This document shows, piece after piece, positions 1 through 13,400 of a stretch of 64,000 nucleotides of DNA. The stretch comes from Litsea cubeba (lineage: Eukaryota > Streptophyta > Magnoliopsida > Laurales > Lauraceae). The position numbers and the translations under genes are program-made. The first letter of the stretch is position 1; every line of letters starts with the position of its first letter. The stretch covers positions 63,443,257-63,507,256 of the forward strand of contig CM022950.1 of the NCBI GenBank assembly GCA_012931725.1, given 5' to 3'. The notes under the pieces are model-generated. The model ran no database searches. It was not told the origin of the DNA and saw nothing but the letters and a program-made list of their open reading frames with translations.

Positions 1-597
1 ATTTATCAAAAAAATCTTAACTACTGAGATTTCTTTCCTAACTGTTAGATTTGGGGGCCCCCATTTTGGGCCAAAATTTGGGGCCCCAGCCCACCGCCTA
101 TGTGGGCTGTCCCCAGGGCCACCCCTGTGGGTTGGGGGAGGGGAGGCAATATAAAGAAAACATGAAATTTTATCTAAAATATAATGGGTTTTTCAATGTT
201 TCTAAAGGGAGCCCATTGTCTTGAATGTTCATGGAAAAATGTGGGGATAATTTTAATTTTGAAAATATTTTGGGCCTAAACCTTAAACCCATAATTTTGT
301 TAAAACTTTCTCAAATTTTTCATACTTTTTTTGTCTGTGATCTACTCATCCCCATTTCAACATTAGTTTAAAAGAATCATTTAAAATAAATACTATGATA
401 AATTTAAAATATTTTATATATTTGTAACACTTGAATTTATTTGTGTAAGGATTCAATCTTAAAGGAACCAAATCCATGCCGAAACCTACATGACTCCATC
501 AAAGCCAATGAATTCTAAATTTGGGATTTAAAATAAAAGAAAGTGTATTACTTTACTTATTTTATCTCTTAAGATTATTATTCTTTTAACCAACAAG
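1..597. other. AT-rich intergenic DNA
   Basis: No coding exon is visible. Positions 50-140 form a short GC-rich patch with runs of G and C around GGGGCCCC-type palindromes. That resembles the ends of plant hAT elements, but I could not pair it with a partner end or a target duplication. Confidence 0.5.
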
Positions 598-720
598 CTG
601 TAGCTTAATTAGCCGAGGACTCTGCACCTTACAAAATGGGGAGGTCTAGTATTCGACATTTACATTCATTGGCTTCTTGGCCGTCTGCCGCAAGGAGATA
701 CCTTGGGTTATCAAAACTAA
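598..720 (+). repeat. Degenerate tRNA-derived SINE
   Basis: A tRNA-like head is visible: a TAGCTTAATTAG-type A box near 601-612 and a degenerate B box (GTCTAGTATTCGAC) near 643-656, about the spacing found in tRNA genes. No clean A-rich tail or target duplication was found, so the copy is old. This is inferred from the paired box spacing only. Confidence 0.4.
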
Positions 721-3700
721 AATATTACCCTTTCGTTTATATTTTCTTCCCTTGTTTGCTAACTTCTTATTCTTTACTATTTTATATAAATAATTCAATT
801 TGTAATTTGTAAAGTTCAGTTATAGATAATTTCTCAATATTTTTTTATTGATTGTTTTAGGTGGGTTGCGGACTGCCAATTGTGAGTTGATCGGGCTCAT
901 GTGTACATAACGGGGTCTGACCAGCTTGGGCATCAATGAGCCACATCACATGAGAAAGTGTTTTTTTTTTTTTTTTTTTATTGTTTGGAGTTGAGCCTTA
1001 TGACACTGTTTTTCAAAAGAATAAGTGCTTGGCTCTTTGGAATATGCTGTCAATTAATATTACTTATCACAATATATATGGTGCTAATAAGTTCAAGAGG
1101 GCGATTGTATTTTTCTTTTTTCCGAAAAAAGGGTGTGAGATCGTGGTCAAAATCACCCAATTGAAAAAAGTTTGACTGTGATTCCAAAGAGATTTCTAAA
1201 TATTTCATGAAAAATAGGGGGTCTAATTACTAAAAATGCAGGGGTCCTTTTACAAATACACCAAACTTTAGGGGCCACATGCAAATATCAAAGAAATAAA
1301 GTTTATAATTACAAATTGCTTGGGGGAAGGAAATACAATTATAAAAACAAGTCATAGAAGACCAAAAGAGAAAAAATAAAAATAAAGATACAGCACTAAA
1401 TAAAATAAATGAAAAGATCTATGTCATCAATCAATATGCACAGCAAAGCTATAGAATTATGTCCTTATTCCCCTACATACACTAACCATAGGATGCAGAT
1501 TTTTCCCTTTTGTGCACGTTCAAAACTTGGAGGCATCTTTTTAACACTCTGAAGTCTTATCTAAAATACTTTTATAATAAGCTGAAATGGCCACTTGTAA
1601 TATATAATACCCACCTCACATACCCCCTACCCCAGAGTGCCTCTCAAACTAAGACCAAGACCAGATGTTTCAGAATATCTTAGAAACCTTGGGAGTTTAA
1701 TAATAATCAAAAGGTCCATAACTAACTACAACATGGATGGATCTAAAGACCTCTATTTTTTTCAATTCGTTTAAGGATTCCATCCAAATCTCATGACAGC
1801 AATTGGTGCTTACATTCATTAACCTTCCCCAAAAGTTGTCCAGACAGGTATGGATCAATCAACTATAGATATGAAGATATGATTAAGATAAGAGCTTTAG
1901 AGAAAAAGAAAACATAGACAAGATAAGGTGGGTGGGGTCCATGTTGAGTATATTTTAGTGATTGGAATGCTATATCATCTTTACTTAGAGATACCCTTCA
2001 TTCAAGTTGTTCGTCTTTTTCTTTTTCGTTTGGTTTTTAGTTTTTGGGCGTGGTGGGGAGGGGGGGTTTTCATTTGTTATAATTTAATCAAATGAAGTGT
2101 CAAGTTGGGGTGAATGCCAAAAAAACAGCGGAGGAGATACAACTGCAGGTTCAGGATTTATAGGTTCCTAATTAAAATGGTTCCTTTAGAAAATTCTACC
2201 ATCATTTGAGGTACTTACCAACAAAAATCATCATTTGAGGTAAACAGACCAGAATTGACAACTAAAGTAGGTAAATTAAAATGAATAAAAAACACACGTG
2301 TTTCTTTTGCTGGGCCTGAAAAGGAAATGACACAATGTACAGCTTCGCGGGGTCACAGCCAATCCAAAACCATCAGGTCTCTATCTAAATGAAGTGTTTA
2401 GTTCTCTACCATGCAAAACTGGCCACGTAGGCTAACACACACATTCTTACATGTACCCTGCACATGCATGTTTAACACATCAATATTTGAAAAATCGTCG
2501 AAGCTTCCATCCACTTGATTAGCGAGACCTGTTCAACAAGGTCATTTTCAACAGTATGGCTTCAAAGTTCCCATGTTGCGTGCCATCTTAGCATTTCATA
2601 TGCTGTAATAAAGCTTTTATAATGTGGGGTAGGTTAATTGCTACTTTCAGTTCATAGAATTTATGCCATCTTTGTATATGGAGACCTGTAACACAGCTAA
2701 CATGAACCCTCCTTTTTCCGGGCTCCCATAGGCAGCATTTGCCATGTTTATAGAAAATTGCCCGAGCCAAATCTCAGCCTGGTGATGTTTGGCGCAGGGT
2801 TCAAACATATTTTTCCTGCAGGCTCATACATTTAAAGGGAAGTTTCCTTATCTGGTTCATCACTGGAAATGGAAAACTTACTTAAAATCATTAGAGAACA
2901 TCTTGACGTTACAGTTTCCATCCCAAAGAAAGCTCTTTTCTTCTTTTCACAGATAAATTACACATCTATTAAGGATGAATTTTGGTATCATTATCTGTTT
3001 CCATGCATTGGTATGGCACAGGTTGGAACAGGAGTGACAACAACACGACATACAACATAGAAATTTCACGTGAATGGTTAAGAACTTTCCCTTCGCAGTC
3101 CCCCCGATAGCTGGTGACATGCCTCACTGCATTCTCAAAGAGCTATCCTGAAACAGATTCCACAAGCATATGTCATAAAAAAGAGGGGAGGGGTGGGCAG
3201 TGGCTGACCCAGGATTTTTATTTGGATGGGACTAAAATTTTGCTAGACTTAACATTTGAAAAAAAAAAAAAATTTGCTAGATTTTTCCACATTACCAAAT
3301 AGCACCTGTACGTTTTTCTTCAGAAAATGTCCAACTCATGCAACTCAACTAGATGCATGACGGTTATTGAAGATTGGACAATGAGGAGGTTAGGAATTAG
3401 AACGTTAACCAGAAGTACCACAAAGCATTAGATGGATTACAAATGATTCTAACCTTGATTTTAGACACTCAAACTCAAATTATCATGTTTCACTAAATTT
3501 ACATGTCAAAATCAATGCCCAATGGAGATCGCTGCAAATTCAAGGTGAGTGGGTGTGTGAGAAAAAACTGAATACAAAAACATTTTGTGGACATCCATCC
3601 TTTTCCCTTTTCACTTTCTCAAAACCTCCAACCTTCGAATAATGGGAGTGGAACTCTATCTTTGAATCACAGTAGGGGTGAGAAGACATGATAACGAAAT

Positions 3701-4538
3701 GGATTTGGTCATCTTCGGATTTGTAGATACCCTTATATTTGGTGGTTTAGGGTTTAGGGCTTAGGGCTTGGATTAAGATTTATAGATTAAGTGGAGATTA
3801 AGCATTTAAATTTAGATATAGAGTGATTAGGAAGAATTACACTACATATAATTGGCAGATGAAGATGCAGTAGTCTACACAGACATAGGGACTAGCGACG
3901 AGGAGCTCGATCGATAATCGGCGTGAAGCGGATTTCGAAAGAAGAGGACGAAGAAGAGGGAGCGATGTGTTGCGACAATGTTTTTATTTTCTTTTCTTTT
4001 TTTTACCAACGAAGCTTTACATATGTGGGGCTACCTTTAGACATATGTGGAGTGACAAGTTTAGACATGTGGGGCATGCTCCAGGGCCCCATTCAACTCT
4101 ATGGGGATTTCAATTCCAACCTTGGGGCGACCGCCCAGATCGCTCCAACGTAGGTCCGCCCCTACTCCAAGGCCCCATTCAAACTCCATGGGGGTCTCAA
4201 TTCCGACCTGGGGCGGTCAACCTAGGTCTGCCCCCACAATACAAAATCAAGGCTTGGAATTCAAAAATTGCAAATGAGATGTATAAGGCCCAAATTTGGA
4301 ATTCCAGAGGTTAATTTGATGTGTTTTATATTCCTTCGGTGCACTAAGTGGGAGGAACGTGTATACAAAAAAAAAAAAAGGGAGGAGAGTGGGGGTGGAG
4401 GATGATAAAAAAAAAAAGAAGAAGGAAAGACATCATAAAGGCAATCATAAAGGTAAATGAACACCCAAACTGTGACAATTTCATCAAATGTAATTTCAAA
4501 AAACCATGATGCCATAAACATGGAAAGGGAAACACTAA
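721..4538. other. Gene-poor intergenic DNA
   Basis: Only short chance frames are present. A poly-T run lies at 961-980. A motif TGACCCAGGATTTTTATT near 3203 is shared with the 3' UTR insertion at 42244, which suggests another copy of the same hAT-like family here; its far end is unclear. The stretch 2440-3120 has a more even base composition and could be the 3' part of the minus-strand methyltransferase transcript, but that is speculative. Confidence 0.45.
4081..4237. repeat. Two-copy GC-rich tandem repeat, 86-bp period
   Basis: The block starting CCAGGGCCCCATTCAA at 4081 recurs as CCAAGGCCCCATTCAA at 4167. Both copies carry a GGGGCG core and end in a GTCCGCCCC or GTCTGCCCC motif. It may be the subterminal end of a hAT-like element. 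Confidence 0.6.
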
Positions 4539-4867
4539 GGGCCTATTTGTTTTCATTACCATAGGAATTGAATACGCATGATTTATGCCAAAGTGGTTAA
4601 AGATGAAGACCAAAAGTTAATTTTAACAAATGAGTAGCAAATAACCTCTCCTTTTATGGAAATAAAATCAAAGGAAGATGGAAAGTGAATGACAAAGGTG
4701 ATGGCTGGTTACTCATTTCCTACTTTTCTTTGATTTTATTTCCATAAAAGGAAAGGTTATTTGATGCTCAAGTTTTAAAATTGACTATTGGTCTTCATTT
4801 TTAACTATTTATGACATAAATCTTATGCATTGGATTCCTATCTATTTTAATGCAAACAAACAGGCCC
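4539..4867. mobile_element. Tourist-like MITE (PIF/Harbinger type), TAA target duplication
   Basis: A 329-bp element flanked on both sides by TAA (4536-4538 and 4868-4870). Its ends are inverted repeats of about 145 bp: the left starts GGGCCTATTTGTTTTCATT and the right, read in reverse, starts GGGCCTGTTTGTTTGCATT. The 3-bp TAA duplication and the GGGCCTGTTTG end are typical of Tourist MITEs. It has no coding capacity. A related copy sits in the SAM synthetase leader intron (39757-40038) and a fragment near 34921-35020. Confidence 0.85.
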
Positions 4868-5925
4868 TAAGAAAAGTTTTTATATAAATCCAAAACAATG
4901 CAAATTGACTTGAAATACTAAAAAACAAATATTTAACATCATGGCATCCCTTGAAACATTTGAAAATGACACTAGTAACAATGGCAGAAACCAATTTTCT
5001 TTCATTATAAAAGTGAGAATTCCTGGCTCATTACTGTCTAGCTTCCTGGCTCGTTACTTTTCCTACATCCCATGGTAAAGTGAAAGCTAAAACATGAATG
5101 TTGTAAAGTGTTTGAAATTTTAAACATTGGCTTCTTTTCCCTATTTCCCTTTTCTTTCCAAATGGCCAAACATGTTCTAAATGTTATTGTAAAGTATCAA
5201 AGACCAAATCCCTCAGTAGTAATGAGTAAAATAAAAAAACATATCAGAAGGCACTTACAAGCCAGAAGAAATAAAAGAAACGACACACAAAAAATAAGAT
5301 AAATAAGAATCCCATTCAACCATTGGGAACCAGTTTTATAGGTTCAATCGAGAAAAAAAGGTATGAATGAAGCCAGGGACATGCAAAAGGGGGCCCCACT
5401 GATCATGGGTCCAGGGGGAATGGAAAGATTTATTTGGGTAGGGCACAGATATCAAATTTCAGCTCAATTCAATCCTCCCGTGATCCAATGGTCCAGTCTA
5501 TTGTGATCGGTTCAAACCCATTGGTTCTGTGACATTTAGAGAGAGGGGAGGGAGGGGGCTTGGAGGGTTTGGATCAATGATAGGTGGGGCCCACATGCAT
5601 TGTAGGGGGGACAGGCAAATAGTGCAGTGGTTCCTTTTGACTAATCAAGGGGCTCCAATGGACATATGCATTGTTGAAAAAGTCAACCCTGTTTGATGCC
5701 CCAATTTTTAGATTCTTATCAAAGGTAGCTCAAATTCAATAAAGCAAAAGGTAATAAAAGAATCCGTGGCATAATCTTATGAAAGGTAGCCCTTATTCAA
5801 TAAAACAAAATGTAAGAAAAGAATCCTTGGTATAACATTAGCATGGAAAATGCACGATGCAAAAGAAAGACTTGCACAACATTAGCGTTGATGAGAGATT
5901 GATTTGTGAATCTTCGAAAATGTAA

Positions 5926-6660
5926 GTGCAGGTTAAGTTGCATTTTAGTAACTTGTTTTCGAGGAAGAGTTCATTCAGCATGAGGTTGGAATGGATGCAT
6001 TTCAAGGTAATCTCATTGGGGGAAGCTGATTGGCTAGGAAATGGTTTCGAGGAAGAGGTGGAGGAAGCCATTAAGAGCATCAATGGTGATTATGGCACTG
6101 CGTCTGGATGAATTTCACTTCCCTATCATCAAGGCAGCTTGGAAATTCTTGAAGAGTGATTTTATGGAAGTTAAATGGACGTAGGCATGGAAAACTGAAT
6201 ATGGGCTGAATTATTACTTTTATTGCTCTCATTCCTGAAGGAGATGAAGTGAAGAACTACAGACATATTAGCTTGGTGGGAGGCATTTATAAGTTACATG
6301 CAAAAAATTTCGCACACAGGATGAGAACAGCGATACACCACATCACTGGACCACCTCAAGGAGGTGAAGGCAGGCAAATTCTTTAAGGAGTCTTAGTTGC
6401 CAATGAGCCAACTCATGAGAGATGGAGAGCTGATAAAGGTCTACTTTTTAAAATTGATACAGGAAAGGCTTACCATCATGTTGATTGGGTTTTTGCTGGC
6501 TCAATGCTTCATAGAATGGAATGTGGTAAAACGTGGAGGGGTTGGAATAAAGAATGCATTTCAACTTCTTTTTTGGTTTGGGTGAATGGATCACCAGCTC
6601 CCATTTTCAGAGGTACAAGGGGCCAAGAACCCAAGATCCACTTTCTCCATTTCTATTTGT
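5926..6660 (+). pseudogene. Decayed LINE (L1-type) reverse transcriptase fragment
   Basis: Broken frames read like plant L1 ORF2. Near 5990-6105 is the region before the fingers domain (HFKVISLGEADWL, then EEEVEEAIKSINGD). Near 6213-6310 is IALIPEGDEVKNYRHISLV, the counterpart of the conserved IPK...FRPISL block. Near 6440-6625 is the FKID.GKAYHHVDW block followed by GCGKTWRGW-like and VNGSPAP-like pieces in shifted frames. Several frameshifts and stops make it non-functional. It is truncated at both ends; the endonuclease, YADD box and RNase H are absent. A MITE begins 12 bp downstream. Confidence 0.75.
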
Positions 6661-6671
6661 AATTGTTGCTA

Positions 6672-7015
6672 CCCATTTGGCAATTCACTCGTAAAGTGAA
6701 TTCAAAGTGAATGGTCACTTTTAAAAGACAAGAAAAAAAGAGGGGTCTTATCAAAAAATACAAAATTTCAAAAATCACCTCTTTTTTTTAAAAAAAAAAA
6801 AGCCAAATAGTCAATCTCTCATTCCACTAAAAGTCAAAATGGCCTCTTTTTTTAAATCCAAAAAGTCCAAAAAGTTCCTCCACATGCCACAAAATGACAA
6901 AACGCCAATAAGGTTTTGAAATTCTGTACTTTTTGATAAGACCCCTCTTCTTTTCTTGTCTCTTAAAAGTGACCATTTACTTTGAATTCGCTTTACGGGT
7001 GAATTGCCAAACGGG
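6672..7015. mobile_element. MITE with about 100-bp terminal inverted repeats
   Basis: The left end (CCCATTTGGCAATTCAC) and the right end read in reverse (CCCGTTTGGCAATTCAC) pair over about 100 bp, including the shared stretch GGTCACTTTTAA and AGAGGGGTCTTATCAAAAA. It is non-coding. The TTTGGCAATTCAC termini resemble Tourist/Harbinger MITEs, but I could not fix the target duplication. Confidence 0.75.
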
Positions 7016-7194
7016 AAAGTTCTGAAAAACTTATGGAAAGGGCACGCAGAGAAGGGTTGATAAAAGGCTTTGAAATAGGTAACAGGGAGTTGCATATTAC
7101 ACAGTCAAGAGACCTCCAAACATGCAATAAACTGGATCATCAGGCTGCATTTATTGTATGGTGTGATTCATACAAGTAAAGGCCAGTTCCCTTT

Positions 7195-7278
7195 TTTTTA
7201 TTGCTACATTGGGATCTCGAACTCATGCACTCTAACTCATACACTCACGCCCCTTAACCATATGAGCTACAGCTTGGG
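7195..7278 (-). repeat. Short tRNA-derived SINE
   Basis: On the minus strand an A box TAGCTCATATGG is followed by a B box AGTTCGAGATCCC and then an A-rich tail (CAATAAAAAAAAGGG). Flanks repeat imperfectly (AAACTGGCC on one side, GAACTGGCC on the other), as expected of a target duplication. It lies just 3' of the last resolved methyltransferase exon. Confidence 0.6.
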
Positions 7279-7433
7279 AACAGGCCAGTTTCCATTTACT
7301 TTGCATAACTTAACAAGGGTACCAACTTAGTATTTTGTGGACTCTGCCAAGAAATGCCAGCTAAACTGCAAAGGTTTGGAGCATTAGAGTGTAGACAAAT
7401 GAGTAATGCTATAAGGAATAAGTTCCTACTAAC

Positions 7434-10400
7434 CTTGACACAGACATAGGTGTAATGGACATCAGGATTTTCACCCAAAGTTGAAGTGACAAAGCTGCCA
7501 TCGTCATCCAGTGGAATGGGATTTGTCAGTTCCCATGTTGGACGAGATCTAGCCTCAGACCCAAGCTTTTCTGCATGAAAATTTTGAATAAAGAAAGACC
7601 CTAAAAGCATAAATCACTTGTTTCTACATTTCATAGTGCATAAGATTGACACTAAATCTGATGAGTTGCAAGATTAATCTGAAACCTACTACTAATAAAG
7701 CCCAGAATTACAAGTAATTGACCACTCCTGACCATTATAGACTGGCATGGAGAAACATAATTCATGTAGCTGACCCCAACATAGTCGAGACAAGGCTTTC
7801 ATGATGATGATGATTGAACATTCCTAACCATACATGCCCAGGACATTTTCAGGAAATGGAAACTGGATTTTGAAACAATCAACCTGAGTTATGTTGACTG
7901 TCAATTATTCCCCCCAAAAATCCCAGTCAGTTTTTGTATGGAATGTTTTCCATCAATAGTTAATCTCACAGTACGCAGAGTATAGAATTTGGACCCTTGA
8001 ACATGTGCATTGTGTGTGTGTGTGTGTTTTATAACATACATGTGCATTGTGTTTTAAGATGGAATGTTGATAAAAGCAGTAGAAAGTATAAAAATACTCA
8101 AGTTTTTCTCTCAGTGCGCAAAGTATAGAATTTGGACCCTTGTACATGTGCATTGCGTGTGTGTTTTTTATAACATACATGTGCATTGTGATTTAATATG
8201 GAATGTTGATAAAAGCAGTAAACAGTATAAAATACTCAAGTTTTTCTCATTTCCAATACTTATTACTGCCTATTTTTGCACTTACATTTTTCATGGATCA
8301 TTTACTATGAGTGAAAACATGAAATACAACTAACTTTTTGAAACTTCAAGAAGTAACAGTTCCTTGAGTTGTTGCTGAGAAATCACAAGTGGAGTAGCCA
8401 AAAACAGTAAAATATATTAAGTTGTTTCTTTGCCTGCAGACAGATGGTTAGAACAAAAAATGACAACTGTAGATTAAAGTTTGGCAGGTCGACTTGCAAG
8501 CCACCATGGGGATCTGGTGGGTGCACTTTTTGCCTTTTGATCCATACACTGCAGTGTTTTTAGAAGAACTTAGGGCAAAGCAATCCCAAAGCGCCACGAG
8601 GCTCAAATCTGAGGGTCTTAGAAGCATTTGAGGCTTACAACTTAGGATTAAGCGTGCCCAAAATAACCTGAGGCTCAAGTTCGAGGTGTAGCTTAGCATT
8701 TGGTATGAGGCAATTTGAGGTGTATACCCATATGAATTATCCTACAGTCAAGCTCCATAGTTGAGGTGTAGCTTAGCATTTGGGTTTAGAAGAACTGTTT
8801 CAACTCTCCAAACACTAAAAATAACATTTCAAATGCCTCCTGTTCTATTGTGTGGGTTAAAAGAACATTTGATTTAGGCCCTGATTTTAGAGTTTTAGAA
8901 AGATAGAGCAAGAAGCTACTTAATTGATAAAAAGGAAAAATCCCGCCAGAAACAACTATTGGGAAGATGAGTTTCGGCCAAAAACAGCCCTTTGTTCAAA
9001 GTTTCAGCCAAGACAGCCTTGTTCAAATACCTTGCAAAATTTTGAACGAGAAATTTCTACACTGTTCTTGTTTGGAAAGCCAACAAAAACGAAGAAAAAT
9101 TGACAGCTATGATAAAACCTGAAATGTCACCAGTGCGACAAAGAACACAATTCAATTCATCAGTTCAACCCCAGAGCAGTCGGTGTGCTGAATATGTGCA
9201 TGGGCATGACACACTTCTTTGAGTATACTATGAGGGATATATGAGTTAGTCCAGACTATGGATTGATGCAATCATACTAAAATATAGATTTGCTAACCTA
9301 TCAAATGCAGTTTTATTGTCCACAAACGTGGCTCCCTCAATAGAGATAATCGAAAATTTGGAGCCCCGTAAGTAATCTGCATATACAAAAACCAGTGAGT
9401 GGCAAATACTAATAACAACAAATAACACCTAACAAGCTGTATTAGCTCAATTTTCTTAGAAAATTCTTAAGGAAAAATGAGTTAAGGATAAGTAAGATGT
9501 ACCAGAATATAGATTCCTTTATCCTTGAGGATCCTGACAATTTGATTAACAAAGTTTAACATACTTCAAGTAGATCAAGAAAAAAAGAGAAAACCTGTGA
9601 TAACAAATTTAACAAAGTTTTACTTGTAAGAACCCATGTAAGATGCCATATACCAACCCAAAAGCTTAAGCTGATAGGAGGAAGGCCCAAACAGGTATAT
9701 GAAGCCTTGTCAAAGGCATTACTTAGGCGATGTGGGATGTGGGGCTTTACTTTACCAATATTACTAACGTACCTTCCAACCTCCTCAAGCATTTTAGTTG
9801 CATTTTGTTGTGCATTATGTCCACACTACAACCAAGAATTGCTGTAAGTAATCAACTTATTTGCAATGCTGGAGGTATCCGTATCTAAGTATAAGACACT
9901 CACCATGAGAGAATCTAGAGTTCCTGAATACACAAGGTGCAATAAATTTATTAAAAGAAAAGATCACTGACTAACTTAGCAAATGCCAGAACAATTACTT
10001 TGAAAAAATATATATTAATAGCATATATATATGAAGCATGGAATAAAAATCGGGTCAAGCATTAGAAAGCGAACCTTTATCAATAACAGCATCAAATGAA
10101 CCAGATTCAAAATCACTCATATCTCGAACATCCATTTTAATATCTATACCAATGTTAAGGATGACATATTGGGAAAATAACAAAACCTTGTCAACATACA
10201 AAAAAATTCCTGTCAGAAAAACATGCCCTACATCCTAAATATATACAGGATACATTTGAGCTCCGGGCGCTCCTGGTATTTCTTTTGCATAGCTTCAATC
10301 ACAACTGATGAAATATCAATATTTACGAGATCCTTGTAACCATCACCAACCATGCCTTCTCCAAGTGCTGTTAACATTCCAGGGACATAAAACCAGGCAA

Positions 10401-13400
10401 CAGTAAGAGGACTGACAAAGCACGTTCAATACATTGTAGAAAGGTATTCACTAGAAGGACAATGGACATATGTAATCATCTCCCCCATGGCCCCTCCCAC
10501 CCTTGCACAGTGATGGTGTAAAAGTGATAACAGCGCACACAAATATTAGGATACCAAGGGGTTGAAATGATAGTTACTACAACAAAGATTAGTGGACATA
10601 TAGCATTATACATAACTACTTCAACAAAGAATTCAGTAAACTTACCAATATAAACATTATTTTGCTATTACCGATAAAAAAAAACGCATTATTTTGCTAT
10701 TCAACCATTGCATCTCGACTCTACAGGATCAGATGCATTGCACTTATTTTACTTTTAGAGACGTACATAAATAATTCTCAAAAGACCTTTTTACACAGTC
10801 TATAGAAGCATACGGAATGGCGTTCCTCTATGTGAATGATGAGGATCGGTTTCACTGTTTGGAGCCTTGTGCAGGTCGAGAAACATAACCACATTAGGTA
10901 CACATCAGTCTTGTCTATTTTTCCACCCCAAATCTAGATTGAATGTGTTTGAGTCCAACTAGGAATGTATCTTTCCTGCCCCACTCAGATGGGGCATCCA
11001 AACATAGACTGACAGTTTCAGCAGTCTTGGCCATCCAGAAACATATAGGTTATTAAAGGTAAACCTAAAGTCACAAAAAGTGGGATGTCGGGCATACATG
11101 TGTGCATGTTCATATGTGTTTGTATGTGGTTGTCTGTGTTGGAAATAAAAGGGCCTTAAAATATAGAAAATTGTTTTTGGGGACTTCGCTTGTGAAGGAG
11201 CTTTTTCTTGTCCCACATTGGTTAGGCTCAAAGGAGTGTTACTTCTGACATAAGGTTGAGTGTATATAGGTTAATGAAAAATCCCATGAGAGAGAAATAT
11301 GTTGGGAGTTTGGGAAAATTCTTTCACACGAGCACGCGCTGAGCTAGGCCAGGCAGGGGTAGGTCGTGTTGGGCAGCATAGCATGTGCGTGTGATTCACA
11401 CATGTAGCTCATGGATCTTGATATCCTTCCAAAGCCTATATTCAACTTTTGGTCTTCCTCCTTATTCCCTGTCTGCTGCAAGTGCAGTCCAATCGTTCCT
11501 TGTTGTTTGCACCATTGGTTGCCTCTACAGCAGCAAACCACAAGCTGCCATGTTGCAGCAGTGGCCACTGGCCATCCGGCTCCTTCAGAAAGCTTCCCAG
11601 CCATCTTTAAAAAGGTTTCTGTCCTCTTTTCTTTTATTCTCTTTATAGGAACATCCTTTCTTCTCTCCATTTTCACTCACAATTGGGGATAAACCAAAGA
11701 GCAAAAATGCTGTACAAAAGGGGTTTGGATCATGCTTGCATCAGATCTAAACTGTTGATCATGACAAAGAAAGCCATTACATCTCGGGGACACAAAAGCT
11801 ACGATCAAATGCATCCAGAGATCATCCATGTGGGGGAAAATCTATCTTTAAGATGGCATTATTAATGACGTGCCTCGGCTCTTACCTATTTACTCTAAAT
11901 TAATTTTGTCTCTATTTTTCGATTTTTTGTTTCTAGCCAATTTTGGAATTTTCCAACCGATAGTGTGGCCCTCTATGCTCATACTTCACATTTGAGAATT
12001 TGTTGATTGGTCATAAATGATTCTACTATCAATAAACTCATACAATCACCAGCAGCCTTGCCTACTTTAAAGGTGCATCTAGCCGGAATAACTGGTTTGA
12101 TAATTTTGGTAAGTGGATGGTCATTATGCCTTCTTCACTTGGGATTACATGGAAGTTGAATCACATTACGGGTGCCCGTTTCACCTTTAAGTCTAACCAC
12201 ATCACAAATGAAAAGCAATCCATTCTACCAGGATATTTAAAAGGATGCAATTTGAGGTATATGCAAATCCAACCATCCAAATGCAAGGTCAAGATTAGCA
12301 GTAAAGCTGGAAAGAAAAGGAAAAGCAAAAGAAAAGCAAAGCTAAGCAAACGAGATTGTAATAATTACTTGTAAGAGCTTCTAATTGTGTCTGAATGAAA
12401 AGGTAACAAAGCAGAGTGGGAATTAGCATCAGAGTTTTGTCATTAAACATGTGGAATACCAGTCAGTCACAACCAAACTACTGAGATGATGGGGAACCCA
12501 GTTACACCAAAAGAGCCAATGGCAACGCATTACATATCCATCCTTAAGGCCTATAATCAAAAGGGTCCCACTATGAATCTCCCTGGCCTAAAAAATAGTA
12601 TGGTACTTTCATCAGGCCAGCCACAGTAAAACGCTGATCTTTGGTTGTTGGTACATTCCTTCTCACAGCCCATCTGATGACCAAATCACCCCAATCTTTG
12701 GTCCTGGGAATGTCCTAACAGATCACACCCCCTTGTCACTTCACTCGAGTCATTAAACGCGCACTAACAATAAAACCCAACAAAACTCGATCTTGTTTTT
12801 CCAAATGGTGACTTTCATTAGAAGAAGCTTAACAGTATGAGAGATGTACTGGTAAGCTCGTGCCCAACAAAACCCAATCTGAATTACACATTTCTGCTGA
12901 TTGGCTTATATCTTGGGAATTGACAGAGTATAGGGTACAAAATTTACATATATATAAATATTGAAAGTACTGGATGATTCAGTCAGAGTTCCCATGTTAG
13001 AAACTAATCAAATGCAGATTCAATCCCTCTAAAAAAACAAAAGGAAAGACCTATCACGACTATGCATTCCCATTTATCGATGAGAAATATATTGTATTGA
13101 CCTGTTTTTTGTGAACTAATAGAGGATAAACGAGGAACAAGATCATTGGAATGGAAAAAAAATTCTTACTTTCGGAAAAATCATTGAAATGATGGTAAGC
13201 TTTAATCATAATTCCATTATTACAAGCTAACCAAATGCAGATTCATTCACCAAACTCGCAGAATTGCACAAACAACATAACCCAACAAAACCCCATCAGG
13301 AAATGCATTCAATCCAAACGCGATCTGTTATGAATCTCAGCCGTCACAAAACTAACCACAAATGAAGATTCATCTACCAGAACACTAACCACAAAATCCA

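Noticed and set aside
7296..7433. Read-through of methyltransferase exon 8 into a 46-codon tail
   Set aside because: A good splice donor (AAG|GTTAGT) stands at the conserved end of the domain, and the tail resembles intron sequence.
11131..11690. Possible Copia-type or TRIM LTR (starts TGTTGGAAATAAAAGGG, contains TCCCACATTGG)
   Set aside because: The start looks LTR-like, but no CA end with a matching 5-bp duplication was found. Frames at 11344-11692 have no family resemblance.
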